In this document: piece after piece, positions 35,801-49,900 of the stretch
Layout: each line of letters begins with the position of its first letter
How positions within the stretch are numbered: the first letter of the stretch is position 1
Assembly: GCF_021018895.1 (NCBI RefSeq)
Contig: NC_079387.1
Location: forward strand, 2,263,583-2,327,582
Direction: 5' to 3'
DNA: 64,000 nucleotides
From: Seriola aureovittata
Taxonomy: Eukaryota; Chordata; Actinopteri; Carangiformes; Carangidae
Position numbers and translations under genes: made by a program
The notes under the pieces: generated by a model
What the model saw: the letters and a program-made list of their open reading frames with translations, nothing else
Database searches by the model: none
Told to the model about the DNA's origin: nothing

Positions 35801-37588
35801 TCACCAAAGTAACACTGCTGGTAACCATTTCTCTTTACAAAGGAACCAGGAACATTTAAGGAGAGAGGTGAAGCATGACAATCACACTACAGTCTGACAG
35901 TACAAAATGTGGGTATAAATACTGGACATCTAGAAAAATACACAAGTCCTCTTCAGACTCTCTTCATACAATATTAACAGTTTCATAGAAAAATTGAAAC
36001 ACAGTCGGCTCTGTTGATTAGCACCAGCTGGTCAAATTCCAGAGAGAAATTTGGCATAACATCAGCCTAAAGTTCAAATATGTCTTTAAAATAAAGTGAT
36101 AAAATATTTTAGTATTAGCTCTTATTGATCAAAATAAAGACAGTTTTTTTCTTTTTTTAAAAAAAACAAGAACTCCTAATGAGCTCCATAAACAAAAGAC
36201 ACATGCCATTTTCAAACAGCAGACTTAAAACCTTGGTTGAATGATTGGCAAACAATTTACATCTTTCTTTTTTCTTTTTTTTTGTTTATTTTTCCCGTTT
36301 GCATATATCAATCAGCAATGCCCATTCTGATATTAACTTATAGCAAATTTTATATACAACATAATATACAACTAGGAAAGGAAACTGAGGTTTGGAGAGT
36401 TCAGGTTTGCTGTGCTACATGAGAGGAGAAACTAGACTGTGTGGACTGTGGAGTTTTGTATCAGGAACTTAAAAAAAAAAAGAAAAAGGAAAAGACTACT
36501 GAGTGTTATTTGTTTGCGTCAGCGTTTTCCTGATGGCTGTATTTGAAGTCGTACAATCTACATTAGTCCAGTATGTTCCCTGAGCTACCAACAATGACAC
36601 TGCGTGCGTTCAAGCCAAAAGGTTGGTCGTTTTGCTGTACCTGCGCATCCGTCGCACACCGGAACAGCATTACATTAGTTCGTGTACCACGTAGAAACAC
36701 ACACACACACATATGCTTTCAGCTGACATCGTGAGATAATCTACTGTTAGCTGAGCGGCGATCATTTTCACCACGAGATCGGCAGAAAATGATTTAAAAT
36801 GAACTGAAACTGTTGTGATACCTTTTATAAAAATTTTGCCCCAGCAGACAAAGATGAAACAGGTTTATTATTATGGGGTGGGATGGGTAATTTTTAGGGG
36901 CAACTTCGATGGGCAATGTACTTAGCAGCAAAACATAAAATGACCCCTTGGCTTTTAATCTAGTTTCCTAGCCAACAAGAATGCAATCGAAGCATCTGTA
37001 TACGCCGATATTGCCCATCAGTGCCGCCGCTAGAAGGACGCCCTGCTTTCTCACTGCTAATAAATTCACTTTACACTCCTTACAAACTTTGTACAGTATT
37101 TGTTACAGTGCAATGATAAGAAGTTCCCCAGCATGGGAGAAAAAAAAAGACAAATCGCAATGAGACAACAGTGTGTATTGCTGTCCAGTCCACCGCACCC
37201 AGAGCCAAACTATTAAAAGTCCCGGTTTGATGTTTGGGTTGAGGTTTCGTCCTCGTCTCCAGCTCCACTAAGTGCTTTGTGTTGTGTGTAGGGACGACAG
37301 GGCTCCTGGCGTATGGGGGGCAGGGCTGTAGTCAAGAAGACGTTAGTCCAGTATGAGTTGCTTTCAAGACCGGACTGCGTGAAAATCCACTCCACAGGCC
37401 TAGTGTGTCAGCATCCAACCAATCAACGCGTGGAATTAAGAGAAGAAGAACAGAACTCAAAAAAAAGGCAGGAAAAGGTTACGACCAAGGGCGCGACAAG
37501 ATGTCAGAGTGGCTGTAAGAAAAAACCAGAACTCAAGACACGGACTGGTTTCCTTCACTGCAGCCCCGCTGCCCCTGTCTCTCTGCCC

Positions 37589-37909
37589 CTACACGTCATT
37601 GGAGCCCTGACTGGTGCAGGAGGAGAAGCTGTCGTACAGCGAGTCGCTCAGGGAGCCCACCGGATCCGCCCCGGGCTTGCCGGAGAAGCTGGAGGAGGGG
37701 GGCTCGTCCACCTTGCAGCAGTCCTCCGCGCTCTTCTCGTCGACATGGCCGTCACCTCGGCGGCCCATGTCCGGGTAGAGGCCGCCGCCACCGCTGCCGC
37801 CGCCGCTGCTGGAGCTGCTGTGATTCAGCTTGTTCAGGGACTCTAAGGAGAAGTCGAGGGAGCCCGGCTGGTTTGAGCTGACGGGTGTTTTCTCCTGGGG
37901 CATCTCCTT
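37589..37909 (-). CDS. nckap5: nckap5 last exon, residues 1622-1727, stop
   Basis: The acceptor is CCTTTGCAG. It encodes KEMPQEKTPVSSNQPGSLDF, a (Ser)n(Gly)n low-complexity run, and the conserved end SDSLYDSFSSCTSQGSNDV. Confidence 0.96.
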   Translation of the reverse strand, partial: KEMPQEKTPVSSNQPGSLDFSLESLNKLNHSSSSSGGGSGGGGLYPDMGRRGDGHVDEKSAEDCCKVDEPPSSSFSGKPGADPVGSLSDSLYDSFSSCTSQGSNDV

Positions 37910-40900
37910 CTGCAAAGGAAAAAAAAAAAAAAAGGAACATAGATCAATAAAGAGCACGGAATGTAAATTCAACATGATTTTCTGCATCTCGATGAATGTT
38001 AAACGCCGCACTGTAAACACAGCATTTCCCCTTTCTCCGCTCTTCTGCGTTGCTTTGACAGATACACAATAAACGCCAAGCAGAGGAGTGAGTCTGACAT
38101 TGCTCCATGTAACTCATCTGGTCTGCAGTGTTGAGCTGCAAAGCGATGAGACTGACACCGCTTCAGAGCATGACACTGATCTAAATTGAGATTTTTATCA
38201 CACTCAAGGACCAAATGTTTGTCTTGGGTGTTGGTAGATGTGCATCTCTGGGCACCTGGGCCCACCCACGCTCCCTGTTATATTAACTGCATTGCATGAT
38301 GCCATTCTTTCTTTTGTACAGAAAGTGACAGTCTGCTTTACAGATTAGCATAATCAGGAAGGTGTTACTCAAGGGGAAAGCTGCTGTCTGTTAACGCTGC
38401 TTCAACTAACAGGGGACGCTGCAGCCTGAACGCACCGACTGCTAGACTGATGACATGTGCTCAGGAGTGGCGGCTGTTTAGACGGTATTAAAATTGAAAA
38501 ATGACATCAATGTAGGTCTTATTGTTGGTCTATGAAACGGCTCCCTGACCTGGTTAACATTCTTTTTTCACTTGACATTATTCCACGCCACTGCTGATGA
38601 AACAATACCACACATGAACCCTTAAAAATAGTTTGTGGTGCACCAGCTCTCTGAGAATTCTACATGATTTCTACTGTATGCCTTAAAAGGGCACTTCAGG
38701 GAGCTTGTTACTGTGGTTCATGTACTGTGATCAGCATCAGCACCCCTCCTCAGAGGCTGTAAACAGCAATTCCAGGCTTGGAGCAGAGCAGCTATCTGCA
38801 CAGGTATTTTTTGCAGGGGTAAGTACACAGAGGAATAGCTGGAGGGTTCAAGCAACCTCAAGGGACGTTCAAAATCTGGACCATTTAGTGTTTTGCTGCG
38901 GGGTGTATCTCCCCTCAGACCTAAGCTACTCCATACAAGAAGCATGAACACATCAACATGACTGCATCGGTAATACAGGTCTGAGCAGTAAAAACTTCTA
39001 CATGTTGCTAATGGAACCCCCCCCCCCCCCCCCCAAGCGTTCTTTGATACTAAAAGTTGCCAAGTTTTCTTAAGTCGCTGACCTCATGATCAAAATGCTA
39101 ATATGCCGGAAGACCAAATGCAACATTCAGAAGGTAGGTTCTATAAGTTCGGGTCCATGCGAGCTTTATTCCTCCATCAGGACACATGCTGTCATGGGCA
39201 GGAAATATTGTCTGCATGACGTCTCACTGCGAGGACCAGCGACAGATTTCTTGTGTCTTGTTTTGTAAGGCTCCCTTTAATTTGAAGAAATTGTATTCGC
39301 ATCATTTCAACAACCTAAATGAGTAACTGTTGCGGCTTTGTGAATTATGTAGATGCACCTGCCTGCAATTGTGACTTTCCAGTTTTTAACAGACTGCAAA
39401 CACCTGTCTAGTTCTTTCTGTCAGAATATTCTCTGTGAGGTTTGGTTCCTTCCAGAAATGTGTGTGCATGTGCTGTAATACGCTTTTCCCCCAACCTGCC
39501 ACGTTCTCTGCGTTTTCCACAATTCCCTCTGACCACATTGAGTTTTTGCATCCTGCTGTATGTCAGGCTGCAGAGACTAAAAACAACAGTGCTAGTTGTT
39601 TTTTAAGTCCTGGTTCCTCATGCGCCTGAAGCTTTGTTGGTTTCCTCTCCTACCGGCTTGCTAATTGCATTCACCTGCTGTCCCCAGGTGTGCACGATTC
39701 CGTTTTTTTTGGTGGGGGGGGCTGGAATGAAACCAGCGGGACTCTTAGCCCACGGGGGCCGAGTGTGACAACTGTAGGTACTGTACAATAAAATTCAAAC
39801 AGCTCTGTCTTGCAAAATGTCTCATGAGTGCACAGAATTCATGCTTTACTGAGGTTTTTCATAAGAAGAAAAGAAAATAGTTTTCAAAAACATTGAAATC
39901 TTTGTCCGAGCTCTGTGCAAACACCATCAAACTGAGCAATTATTTATTTCAAATTGTGTGCAAGTATAATAGAAAAATTCTTCTTTGCATTATTTAATTC
40001 ACTTTAAAACTTCAGAGGTTGAGCTCAAAAGCTAAACCCCAAAAAACCCAACCTAATCATATCAAAACGCGAAGGTGTATTTTGATGCAGAATCAACCTT
40101 ACATCCTTAAAATCCCATCAAGCCAGATCCATGTGCACCGTTGTGACCTTACTCAACAGGCACAGTCGTGATGAATTTGTAAAGAAGACAGAACGCTGAA
40201 GGAAAATGTGCCCAAAGGTGAGATCTGGCTCACATGTGATATGAAGGGTTTTTTTTGCAGGTGTGGTGGGTTGAGCCCAAATTAAGCAGCAGGTGTTGAA
40301 TGCTGATTAGACGTGTTTAAATTTTTAGCTTAACATCCACACGCTGCTATTCATACCATCACTACTTTTTATGTCATTGTCAGCCATAAAAAAAAAAAAA
40401 ATTGTTGTTTTATGGCCTCGGGGGGAGGAATGAAAGAGAGTGTGACGTGATGTGGATCAGTGATTACCAGAGCCGTGTGACAGGGAAAAACAGTCTTTAG
40501 GTCCTGACTCTCTCAGCCAAACCCTTCTCCCTCTATATCTCCTTTAGGTCGGGGAAAAAACAAGAGGAGAAGAAAGAGGAACGGCTGTGTTATCGCTGAT
40601 TGGATTTGATTTTGGAAGAACACAATTACCAGCAGATCGAAGCTTTCCCCCGGTGCAGGATCTCCTGCACAAACCCGCTCACATAACAGAAGCTTTGGGC
40701 AGACGTCTCGGCTAGAGCTTCCCACTTGAAAACACGAGGGGCCAAATCGGCAATTGGTTCTGCATCACATGTCAGTAATGGGATGTCTAAACTTGAATTC
40801 AGCAGACCTGCTCGCTATAAAAGCTTATTGAAAGGGTTTTTTTTTTTATTTTTATTGTGACTTGAACCAGACATGTTTTCCCCTTTTTCTCCTGCTGTTC

Positions 40901-43900
40901 TGTATTTTTCTGTCTTTACCTTGATGTTTTTTGACTTGTATACATAGTTCTGCAAAAGCCATTCGGTGTGATTACCTCTTCTTATTGTTAGTGGCGGAAT
41001 CTGCCATTTTCCGCCCCTGGATTCAGATGGCCTGACTGAAGCCTTGCATGTACTGTACTTCAGCGCAATTTCATCTCATTGTTACGCTGATAATAGCTAT
41101 TACTGCCGCCTCACATTAAAAACATTCAACTCGCAAAACACAGCGTGGCTTTTGTTTGAGAAACAGGAAATGCAATTAATTTAGCGAGAAATAAACAAAC
41201 AAACAAAAAAAAAAACAAAACAAAATGCATCTTCAAAACTTTACATGGTCATTTTTTTCTTCCACGGATCATTTTTAATTTATGCCGTAATGGAAGAAGA
41301 AGGAGAAGCCACAGAGAGCTGTTTGCTGTGCTGTAAATGCACAGTCTACACCGGCTGTTGGCGTAGTTACCACAAAGTAGCTGCTGTGTGCGAGTGTAGA
41401 ACCACGCTTGATCACACTTGGTCACCGTGGTAACAACAGGTGGCGCCGTTATCAACCAGCACTGAAATCTTAAGCACAACTTAAACAGTGTTGGGGCTTT
41501 ATCTTTCGCTTAATGACATCGTTTCGGCGGATTCGGACAGAAAAGTTTGCATTAAGCACAAACTGAGGCACGATAAAGAAGAACAGTGAGAATTTGTTAA
41601 TTAATTAATACTGCTTTTTAATGATTTTGCATGTAAAGCGTTTAAAAGTATGCAGACTACACTATGTTCTATTACCTGTGAATTCCTAAAGCAAGGCGTC
41701 TTCTGGAGGTTTGCTCACTATCGACATGGGGGAGGGAAATTGGAAAAACTCGCATTGTTACTTTTCATTGTCGTCCGGAGTCTGAATGTCATTTGCAAGA
41801 CAACGTCGCTCATGTCGTGTCAGTGATATTGCATCGACTAAGGCTGATGTGTCATGTTTGACGTGAGGATGAGCGATGGCAGTTTCTTGCTTTCTATTCC
41901 GCCTGACTCCTGTGCCTCGCTGGCTAGCAATGCTATCAGTCTGACAGCAACTCTAGAGGAGCGCATATTCCTGCTGCCGATATTTATTCGCACACTGATA
42001 TTGTTATAGTTTTGATTATCCGCTGGCCCTGTTTCAAATTACAGCTGAAATGCTCCCTTGCCTTGCTATCATCGCTCAGGGTACCAAGCTCCTCCCGCGC
42101 CGGAGGAGATGCTGCGCATGCTGATTGGTTGTTGACTGGTGTTGGACCCGGGTCACACAAACCCTGGGAATCTCCCTAACTTCACGCCTTTGCTTGTTTT
42201 AATGTTATTCCCCTGCAGCAATTTCTTTCTCCTTCATAAAGACAAAGGACGGAAAGAGGAGGAAAGGAATGAAGAAATGAGAAAAGTTCGTTTGGGAAGG
42301 GAATTCAAGCCAAACAAATGGAAGGACAGAAGAAAAGTGTTTCGAACAAAAGCAGGAGAAGTCAACTGAGAAGAGCAGCCGAAGAGAGTTGTACAGGACA
42401 GACAGAAATAGAGAGAGGCAAAACTGAAAGGAAGACAAGAGAAGACACGTGGGAGAAAGAGAGACTCAGAGGAAGGAGAGGATAGAAGGAGAAAGGGGGC
42501 GGAGGCCGCCGTTAGCAGGGCTGTCAGGTGCTGTCAGGATGATGAATGGGAGGCCAGCATGGGCTGTGAGGGCTCTGATGGGAGCCGCTGAGCTTTACAT
42601 CACTCTCCTGAGTGTTTGTGAAAGGTTATTAAAGGCGCTTAAATCACCGGGCTCTGACACAGGCCCGCTACCAGCCACAAAACTTCCCCAAACTGCGGCC
42701 GGTGACAACGTCTCCCAAGTCAAACGCGACAAAAAAAGGGAAAGCGGTCGCGCAGGTATGGACGCGAGCGGCGAAGGGGTGAGGAGGTGACGCGCGCGCC
42801 GATGGATTGTCTTTTTCAGAAGAATAATGTAGGGTAAATGGGTTCAACTCCACTCATCCATCATTACAGCTGGTTCACAGCTTCAGGAGCAAGGTTACTG
42901 TTGAAATTAATACCAAACTTTGCAGGAAAGTATTTGTACTTATTGCATTTAAATATTTACTCATAAATATGCAGAAATCTTACTGAGACATTTCGGTTCA
43001 AACGTCTTCAAAGTTTTTTTTTCCTCACAAACAGTGAACAGGCCTCTCACTACAGAGGGGTGATTCAAGCATTTCCTGAAGCTAAGTTCAACTTCCTCTT
43101 GATTATACAGCACCAACGCTCTTTATTCATTATTGTTTGAGATACAGACACCCATCTCTGGAGGTGCGCCACTTCTATTTGAAGACAGGTTGAAATATAT
43201 TCTGACAGCACTAGCAGACTGTTTCACTTACTTTGCAGAAAAGAAGGTTTAGGCCCCAGTTATAGATAGAAACATGCATAAAAGATAGCTTCAGTAAGTG
43301 TTCGTTATCAGGGGGAGACAGTTAACTGCACAGTGGCAGGGGGTGTCCACATCATTTTATATGCATGAAATAATTGGATTTTATTCCCCACATAGAAGCT
43401 TCTTTCACTGTTGTAGCTGGTCATTTATTTGGGCAGTTAAAGCTGTAATAGTGAATTATGTTTTATAAAGTGATATTTTTGATATTAAGGTATCATATAA
43501 TCCCTGTATCCACGTGTAAATAACTGTTTTCTTCAGTACAGTTCTGAGTTCCACCCCCTGCGTGCTCCAGCTAATGTTTTGACAGGGCAGGCAGGAGACG
43601 TGGTTGTAGTGGGAGTTGATCTCTTGGCCTCTCACATTTGCTGCAGTCCCTTTAAGCAAAGCCTAACTCCCCCCACCCCCCCAAACTGGCCTACCGCAAC
43701 CAATTAAATGACAGACAGGTTTAAGGACGAGACAAACAGAGCTCCGTTTGTCGCGTTCCGCCTCTTGCGCGTCAGTTAACGGAGTCGTGCTCGCAGCTTT
43801 GGTTGCACGGCGCCGCGTCGCCCGATGACACGCCGCCAGTCGGATCAGAAGCCAAACTCTCTCTCTCTCTCTCTCTCACGCGAGTCCCCGCTTCCTGTCC

Positions 43901-46900
43901 AAGCGAGAGCGCTGAACTTTGCTTTGTTAAACAGACACTCTGCCACATCCAATCATATAAAATGGAATCTTTTTGCTTGAGGAGGTCAGATGGTCCAGAC
44001 AGCTACGGCGAACAGGGAGCTTAGAGGGATTCAGTCTCGCTCAAGTGTTTCCCGAGGACACTTTAGCAGTGTTTCCTGGCTAACTCACCCCTGGTCTTCC
44101 ACCCTTCCTCGCAGACATCTGGTCAAATTTGTCATTTTCTGCAGATCTTTTTATATATAGTTTAGATCTGATCTCGGTGTTAAATTCCAGGATTACACCA
44201 GAGGTCAAGAATCAAGAACACAAGAATAAATTCAGTGTTTTTCTCCCACCGGTCATGCATGATTGTTTTTTGAACTTGTGTTGAGTCAGACGATTTTTTT
44301 ATTTTTTACTTTTTTCAGAATATGGATTTTTGTGTCAGGCTGTGTGTTGGGGCAGCAGCAGCGTAAGAGAGTAGTGTTTGGTTGTCCCCTGGAGCTCGGC
44401 CATGCGGGCTGGAGGCCATTTCATGGTCTCCGATCCTCATTTGTCATTCAGCAGCGTTAAATACTTGTAGGCAAATACCCGCTGACACAAGAGGGGGGCG
44501 ACGCGATCGAAAGCAATTAGTGCCTGCTCTCTCTAGGAAAATCTACAAACAATTCCAAGGCTCCAAAAAGAAAAAACCCTCGGAGTTGAGAGAATTTTCG
44601 CTCACGCCTTAGGACGTATTTTTCGAAGTTGACATTGCAACTCAACAAGACTCGCTTTCGACCGTGTGAGAAGTCGGCCTGCTGAAAACCGGACACACGG
44701 GAATGGTAAAAATTCAAATTATTCATCTTCACTCCTCTGCCGCAGGGAAGGGGAAATTATGCAAACCCCTACGACAGTGTGTGTCTCAATCCAAGGAAGA
44801 GTTTCACTGAGGGCAGGTGCTATTTTTTTTTTTTTTTTACCCGCACACACATCCTGGGAACTGTCTGGCTTTTTTTATGTCATTTTAAAGTGCCTCGATT
44901 GGGTTCCATGAAATGAGGAAACTGATTTATTCTCCAACAATCAACACAGGGCATTATCTCCTTCAGATTGTATATTGAGGTGAAACAATCAATAAGAGAC
45001 AAGCTGAGAAAACAAAACTTGAATATATAAGCATAAAAGTTTCCTTCTTATTTACAATAAACAAGCACTTCAGGGCAGAAATGAGCGGAATGTTTAGTGC
45101 CTTCGAATATGTGAGCAAGAAATATCACAGGCTGCGCCGCCTCCTGGATTTCATAGGAGGGTGTAATGGCCAATAAAACGCTTGATCGGAATCAGCAGCG
45201 TAGCAGTAAAGCATCTTTTGAGAGTAAAACCGATGGGTCGGAAACAATGAGCCGGGTTAACACTCACGCTGAGTCTGTCTCCTGCTTTGCCGTCGAGGGA
45301 TGACTCCTTATGCAACAGGTTGTACTGGGAGATCCTCCTGCTGTCCTTCTCCAGATGTGAGAACATGTCGTGTTGGTAGTAGTCCATGATCGACAAGGAC
45401 GTCTCCACGCTGCTCCTCTTCAGGGTCTCCTCATTCTGGTCGACTGTTAGTAGAGATATATTTGTTTCAGCAGAAGATAATAATAAAGAGAAAAACGGAC
45501 GGGGAGAAATGAAGTATTTATTTTAAAAAGATTTCATTTCAGACCTGAGTCGCTCTTCTTGGTTCTGTTGACGAGGGTCCTATGCGGCGAGCCCAGCGCG
45601 CTTCTGGTTTCCTCCAGTTCGGTCTCGGTGTCGCTGCTGCTGCTGCTGCCCGAGTACGTGCACACTCGCAGGGCTCTTTCCTGTTCACAGTCACAGAGGC
45701 AGAGTCATCTTCAAATACAGATATATGAAGCACTTTCAGAAACTCAAAACGAGCACCGTTAAGTCGATGCTGGTGTGAAGAATAAAGAATGAAGAATGTG
45801 AAAAACAAAGAAAATCAAACAGTAAAAAAAATAACCCCCCTGCAAAATTCATTGGAGCATTGCTTTGTTTTCCAGCAAATAACACAGAGAATAACTTCAC
45901 TTTTGAAAGGCTGCTCCATATCTAAGTCAAAACATACCATACTTTTTTTGTGACCTCGGGTATTTAGATGTTGTTTGGCTTCATAAAAATGTATCTATCA
46001 CTACAGACATAATAACTTGTTGCTGTATGTTTACCAACCCGGATAAAAGGACCATATCCATTCAATACAAACATTTTTACTTTGTTTTGTATTCAATTTG
46101 GGGCTTTATTTATATGTAATATGTCAATTTAGAAACATTTCACACAGATCTGTGCACACTGGAATGTAGATGACTTACACCGGGCATATCATAGTCCTTG
46201 GTCTTCATCTTCCTCTCCGCTTCTTTCTCGTTGTCCTCCGTGGAGACGTTGCTCGGCGGCGCACAAAGACTCAACCTCTTTGTCCTGATTGCATCTATAA
46301 GTCAAAAGAGACAAAAGAGAAATGAGTCATGAGGCGTACAGTAAATAACAGTGGCTGTCTCGTACTCGCCACGTTCACTTCATGTAATGCATATTGATAG
46401 CGGCGAGAGGAAAACATCATTTGAATTTCTCTAAAGTGACAATCTCTCCTCGGGCAGACAGACAGATGAAACGCAGGATGAGCACATCTCGCACGTCCAT
46501 TCAACCAAAACCCATCTAACTGCCAACACAACCGTTCTCTGCATATATGAATGGAGCCGCACAATATCCCAGCTATCAAACATTAATGGTGTCCGCCCCG
46601 TGATTGTTCCCAGCCATGACTCCTGGCGGCCCAGATATAACAGCTTTCAGCTGTCTGTCCCTGAATGAGGAAGCAAAGCCTTATTATCCCACTGCCTACT
46701 GCTGCCTCGGACAGACGCCAGTTTAATTGTCTCTTAACATTCAGCTGCATCACAATAACGGGCTGCTTTTGGCCAGTGCTCCATCTCCATCTGACAAATC
46801 TGCATCAAGATAATAAAAGTCACCGTCACCTCTTTCCTCTCACCTGTGAGGAAGCTAACAATGTTACTTTAGCTCCAGGATTCTACGTAATGATAATAAA

Positions 46901-49900
46901 AAAGGAAAAAGAGTGGTAAAACACATGATAAAGATGTGCAGAATACGTTTAGGCTCCTCTGACTTGTTCCACGGGGGGGGGGGTTCTCACTGACAGCTGT
47001 GACTCAAACTGCCGGCTCTGCAGTGCCACCGCGGCACTCAGGTGAAATAGATGCAGGATAATGTCCTGTAAGCATAAATCCCCAGCGGTGATCACTCATC
47101 CCTGTGTTGTTGTTGTTGTTGTTGTAGCTTTAATCAGCCATCTGACTGCATCTTATACCGCCGCCATTCTGTCGCGCATCGCGCCGAACGCCATGGCAGA
47201 AGGCGCTTTATGATCTTTGGCTGTGCTGACGAGCTTAATTGCATTTGTTAGTTTCCTCAGGGTTGAGAGTGTATGGGTTTCTATAAGGAGACACAAGGAG
47301 TCTTTAGTCATCCCTGCTGAGTATCAGACGTCAGTGTTGATGCATTAGCCTCAGAATTAGCTGAACAAACAAGGCTCCTTTGCTCAGAGTATAATAAACC
47401 AAACAACTTCCTCCTGTCTGCTTGTCTGGAGACCTTGAGGGCTCTGGAGGGGAAAATGTGTTAACATAAAGTACGGTGACATTCAATATTTCACGTATGT
47501 CCTGAAAGTGAAAACAAGCTGTCTGAGGCTCTCAAGGCTTGGCACTTCGCCATCTAGCATGATAACAGTGGCATTTGCAGACATACATTTCAATTTCTTT
47601 TCCTCCACGGGTCTCGATCGCGGGGGAACCGATTCAAAAACAAAGCCGATGTCCTTCTTTGCCGTGCGGTGCCCTGCGCAGCAAACAGTGTTGATCCGCG
47701 GAGTGAGCTCAGAGTGAAACAAACCGGCCGTACACGGGTATGTCAGGATTTCCAGGAGCACCGGTGAAATATTAACATTTTCTGGGCGCAGTAATAAGCA
47801 GCTGTTTTTCTGAAAGATAAAATCCTTAGCGAAGCTTGAAAAGCTCAGAAGTTTGGTCCACAGTAGCTCTGTTTTCTAATCCAAACAAACAAAGCTGATT
47901 TCCAGAAGTGACATTTGTCATTGCCTGATTTGAAGGACATGAATCCAAATTAAAGTTTTATTATTTGTCGGATCTTCTCTATATTATTATTTAATATTGA
48001 TCTCATGTTTATTAATATCTCATGTTGTTAAGCACAAGCTAGGGTTATTAAAAGATTTTTAATCTTGACTCACCTGAAGTTGCTAATTTGGGCAGCCGGC
48101 TCTGGGTGTCCTGGGTGTTGCTGCTGCAGGTCACGGTGGGGTCAGACAGGGAGTGACCCATGCTGGTAGGGGCATGCAGGCGGGTTTTTGGGAAGGAAGG
48201 CACTTTCACATCGGGGTCAGAGGGGTCTGGGCGAGAAGAGGGAGGAGGCTCCGGATTGAGCTCAGAGGAGCCGGCGGTCACCCCATCGGGGCTGGATTCG
48301 GATTTAGGGATGTGGCGACCGCTGGCTCGGGTGACGGAATCGGGGAGAGGGAAGGTGCCGATCCCGCTGTCCAGGGTTCTCATCTGACAGCCGGAGCCTA
48401 AAGTGACAGGGAGAGGAGCGTGATGTCTGGGAGAAGCAGGGGGGGACAACAACGAAAGGAATAGAAAAAAAGGAGGGTTTTGGATTTACATGCAGCGGAA
48501 GGGGTTGTGAGTAAAGAGCGCATCTGTAGCAGGTTTGGCAACACGTGGTCAGTAGGAGAAGAGAGAGGAGACAGCATTTTTTATTTGATATGGTAATATT
48601 TCGGGAATTAAATGGCGCTGGAACCTCCACCAGCTGTTGCATCTCTTATATAATCTTCCTATCACTTAGAAGCTTCACAGCAGTGATACATTCTAATTTG
48701 GGAGAAAATACCTTAAAACGATATGACACACACACACACACAAAATAAAAAGCACCTGCTGCCAGCAATTGTGAACTTCACACATAACCGAGCCGCAACC
48801 CCGAAGGAGTGCATGCTGGGTTGTAATCAGGGGAAAAGACAGCGTGTAGCAACAGATGGACGTTGTTTAGAAAAACCACAGTTTGCAGATCCTTGACGGA
48901 GGCCGGAACAGATGGATGACCGTTCATCACAGCCAAGGTCTTTGTAACTGTTAACGCTAATGACCAACAGTTACATCGGCCAATTATTAGTGGTGTCTAA
49001 CTTTTCACTGGGAAACAAATTGTGAAAGTGAAAAAGTATTTTTTTGTATTGTCTCATCTTTCTGTGTGTCTGTTTGTGTGTGTGTTGCTGTGGGCAGACT
49101 CGGGTTGAAACACGATTCCATTACATTATGTCTTCCAGTGTTTGCCTCACAGCTGATGAATCCTCTGCAGCCGCCCTCTCCAAAATATTGCAAGGTAAAA
49201 AAAACTCTTAAAGCGAGACCAGCGTGTCTCTTTCTTTCTGTTTTGTAGAGGTGGATCGATACCGACAGGCTCCCCTTCTCGACTGTATAGCTTTGTCTCG
49301 GTGGGAAGCACAAAACACAGCATTTCCTTCTACGAATAAAAAAAGCTGTCTCTGAATTCTGACGGGCGTTACAGTTGAGTTTAAAAAAGGAGTTTGCGAG
49401 GAGTGTAAGGGGCGCATTTCCCGAATCTGTTTATTCCGGGAAAAAAACATTTTTCACTCGGGCGTGAAGCTAAAAACTACCGATCCATGTTCTCTACGGA
49501 TAAACCTGGCTTACGATGACCTCGTCTCCGGGTGCCAATCCGCAAAGCGCTGTCCATAAATTCACAGATGAGTGGAACTTAAAAGGAGTTAACTCATTTG
49601 TGTCACTTGAGGAATGCGGTGACTTGCTCGTGACATTCAACACCATAATGTACACGCAGAACTTGTGAAAATTAGTCCACAGTGTTCGTTGGACAGATGG
49701 CCTCATACTTGCACACATAATCTGCACTGACTCACTTGAGAATCGTTGCCGCGCAAAAGTCAACAAAACAAACGTTAAAACCTTGATCCCAGTTTTAAAA
49801 AATGCATGATGTGGTCGACACACGCACTGAGAGTGCACACATGAAATCTTATTTGTGTGTGAGACAAAGAAAAAGGCAGAGAGAGCCATAGATTACACAG

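Larger units (their letters stand above)
34309..37588 (-). other. lypd1 upstream region and probable nckap5 3' UTR
   Basis: No coding exon. Sequence from 37588 down to about 35700 is AT-rich with many short A/T tracts, as expected for a nckap5 3' UTR. A minus-strand AATAAA lies near 35690 and could end it. The lypd1 promoter must lie near 34310-34600, where a CACGTG E-box occurs. An AT-motif-rich, repeat-free block at about 35325-35400 could be a conserved element. Confidence 0.5.
37910..45267 (-). other. nckap5 last intron, 7.4 kb
   Basis: Contains a C tract at 39017-39034, a CT repeat at 43857-43877, T tracts and a purine-rich stretch around 42230-42500. No exon or RNA gene was recognised on either strand. 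Confidence 0.75.

Noticed and set aside
37313..37846. 177-residue plus-strand frame opposite the nckap5 last exon
   Set aside because: Its Ala/Gly-rich part is the antisense of the Ser/Gly-coding run of nckap5.
42449..42790. 113-residue plus-strand frame in the last nckap5 intron
   Set aside because: Begins in a purine-rich low-complexity stretch; no domain or splice support.
46274..46284. Alternative acceptor AATCAG for the nckap5 exon ending at 46179
   Set aside because: Used with the previous exon's phase it leads to an in-frame stop within a few codons; the TTATAG acceptor 11 nt upstream keeps the frame.
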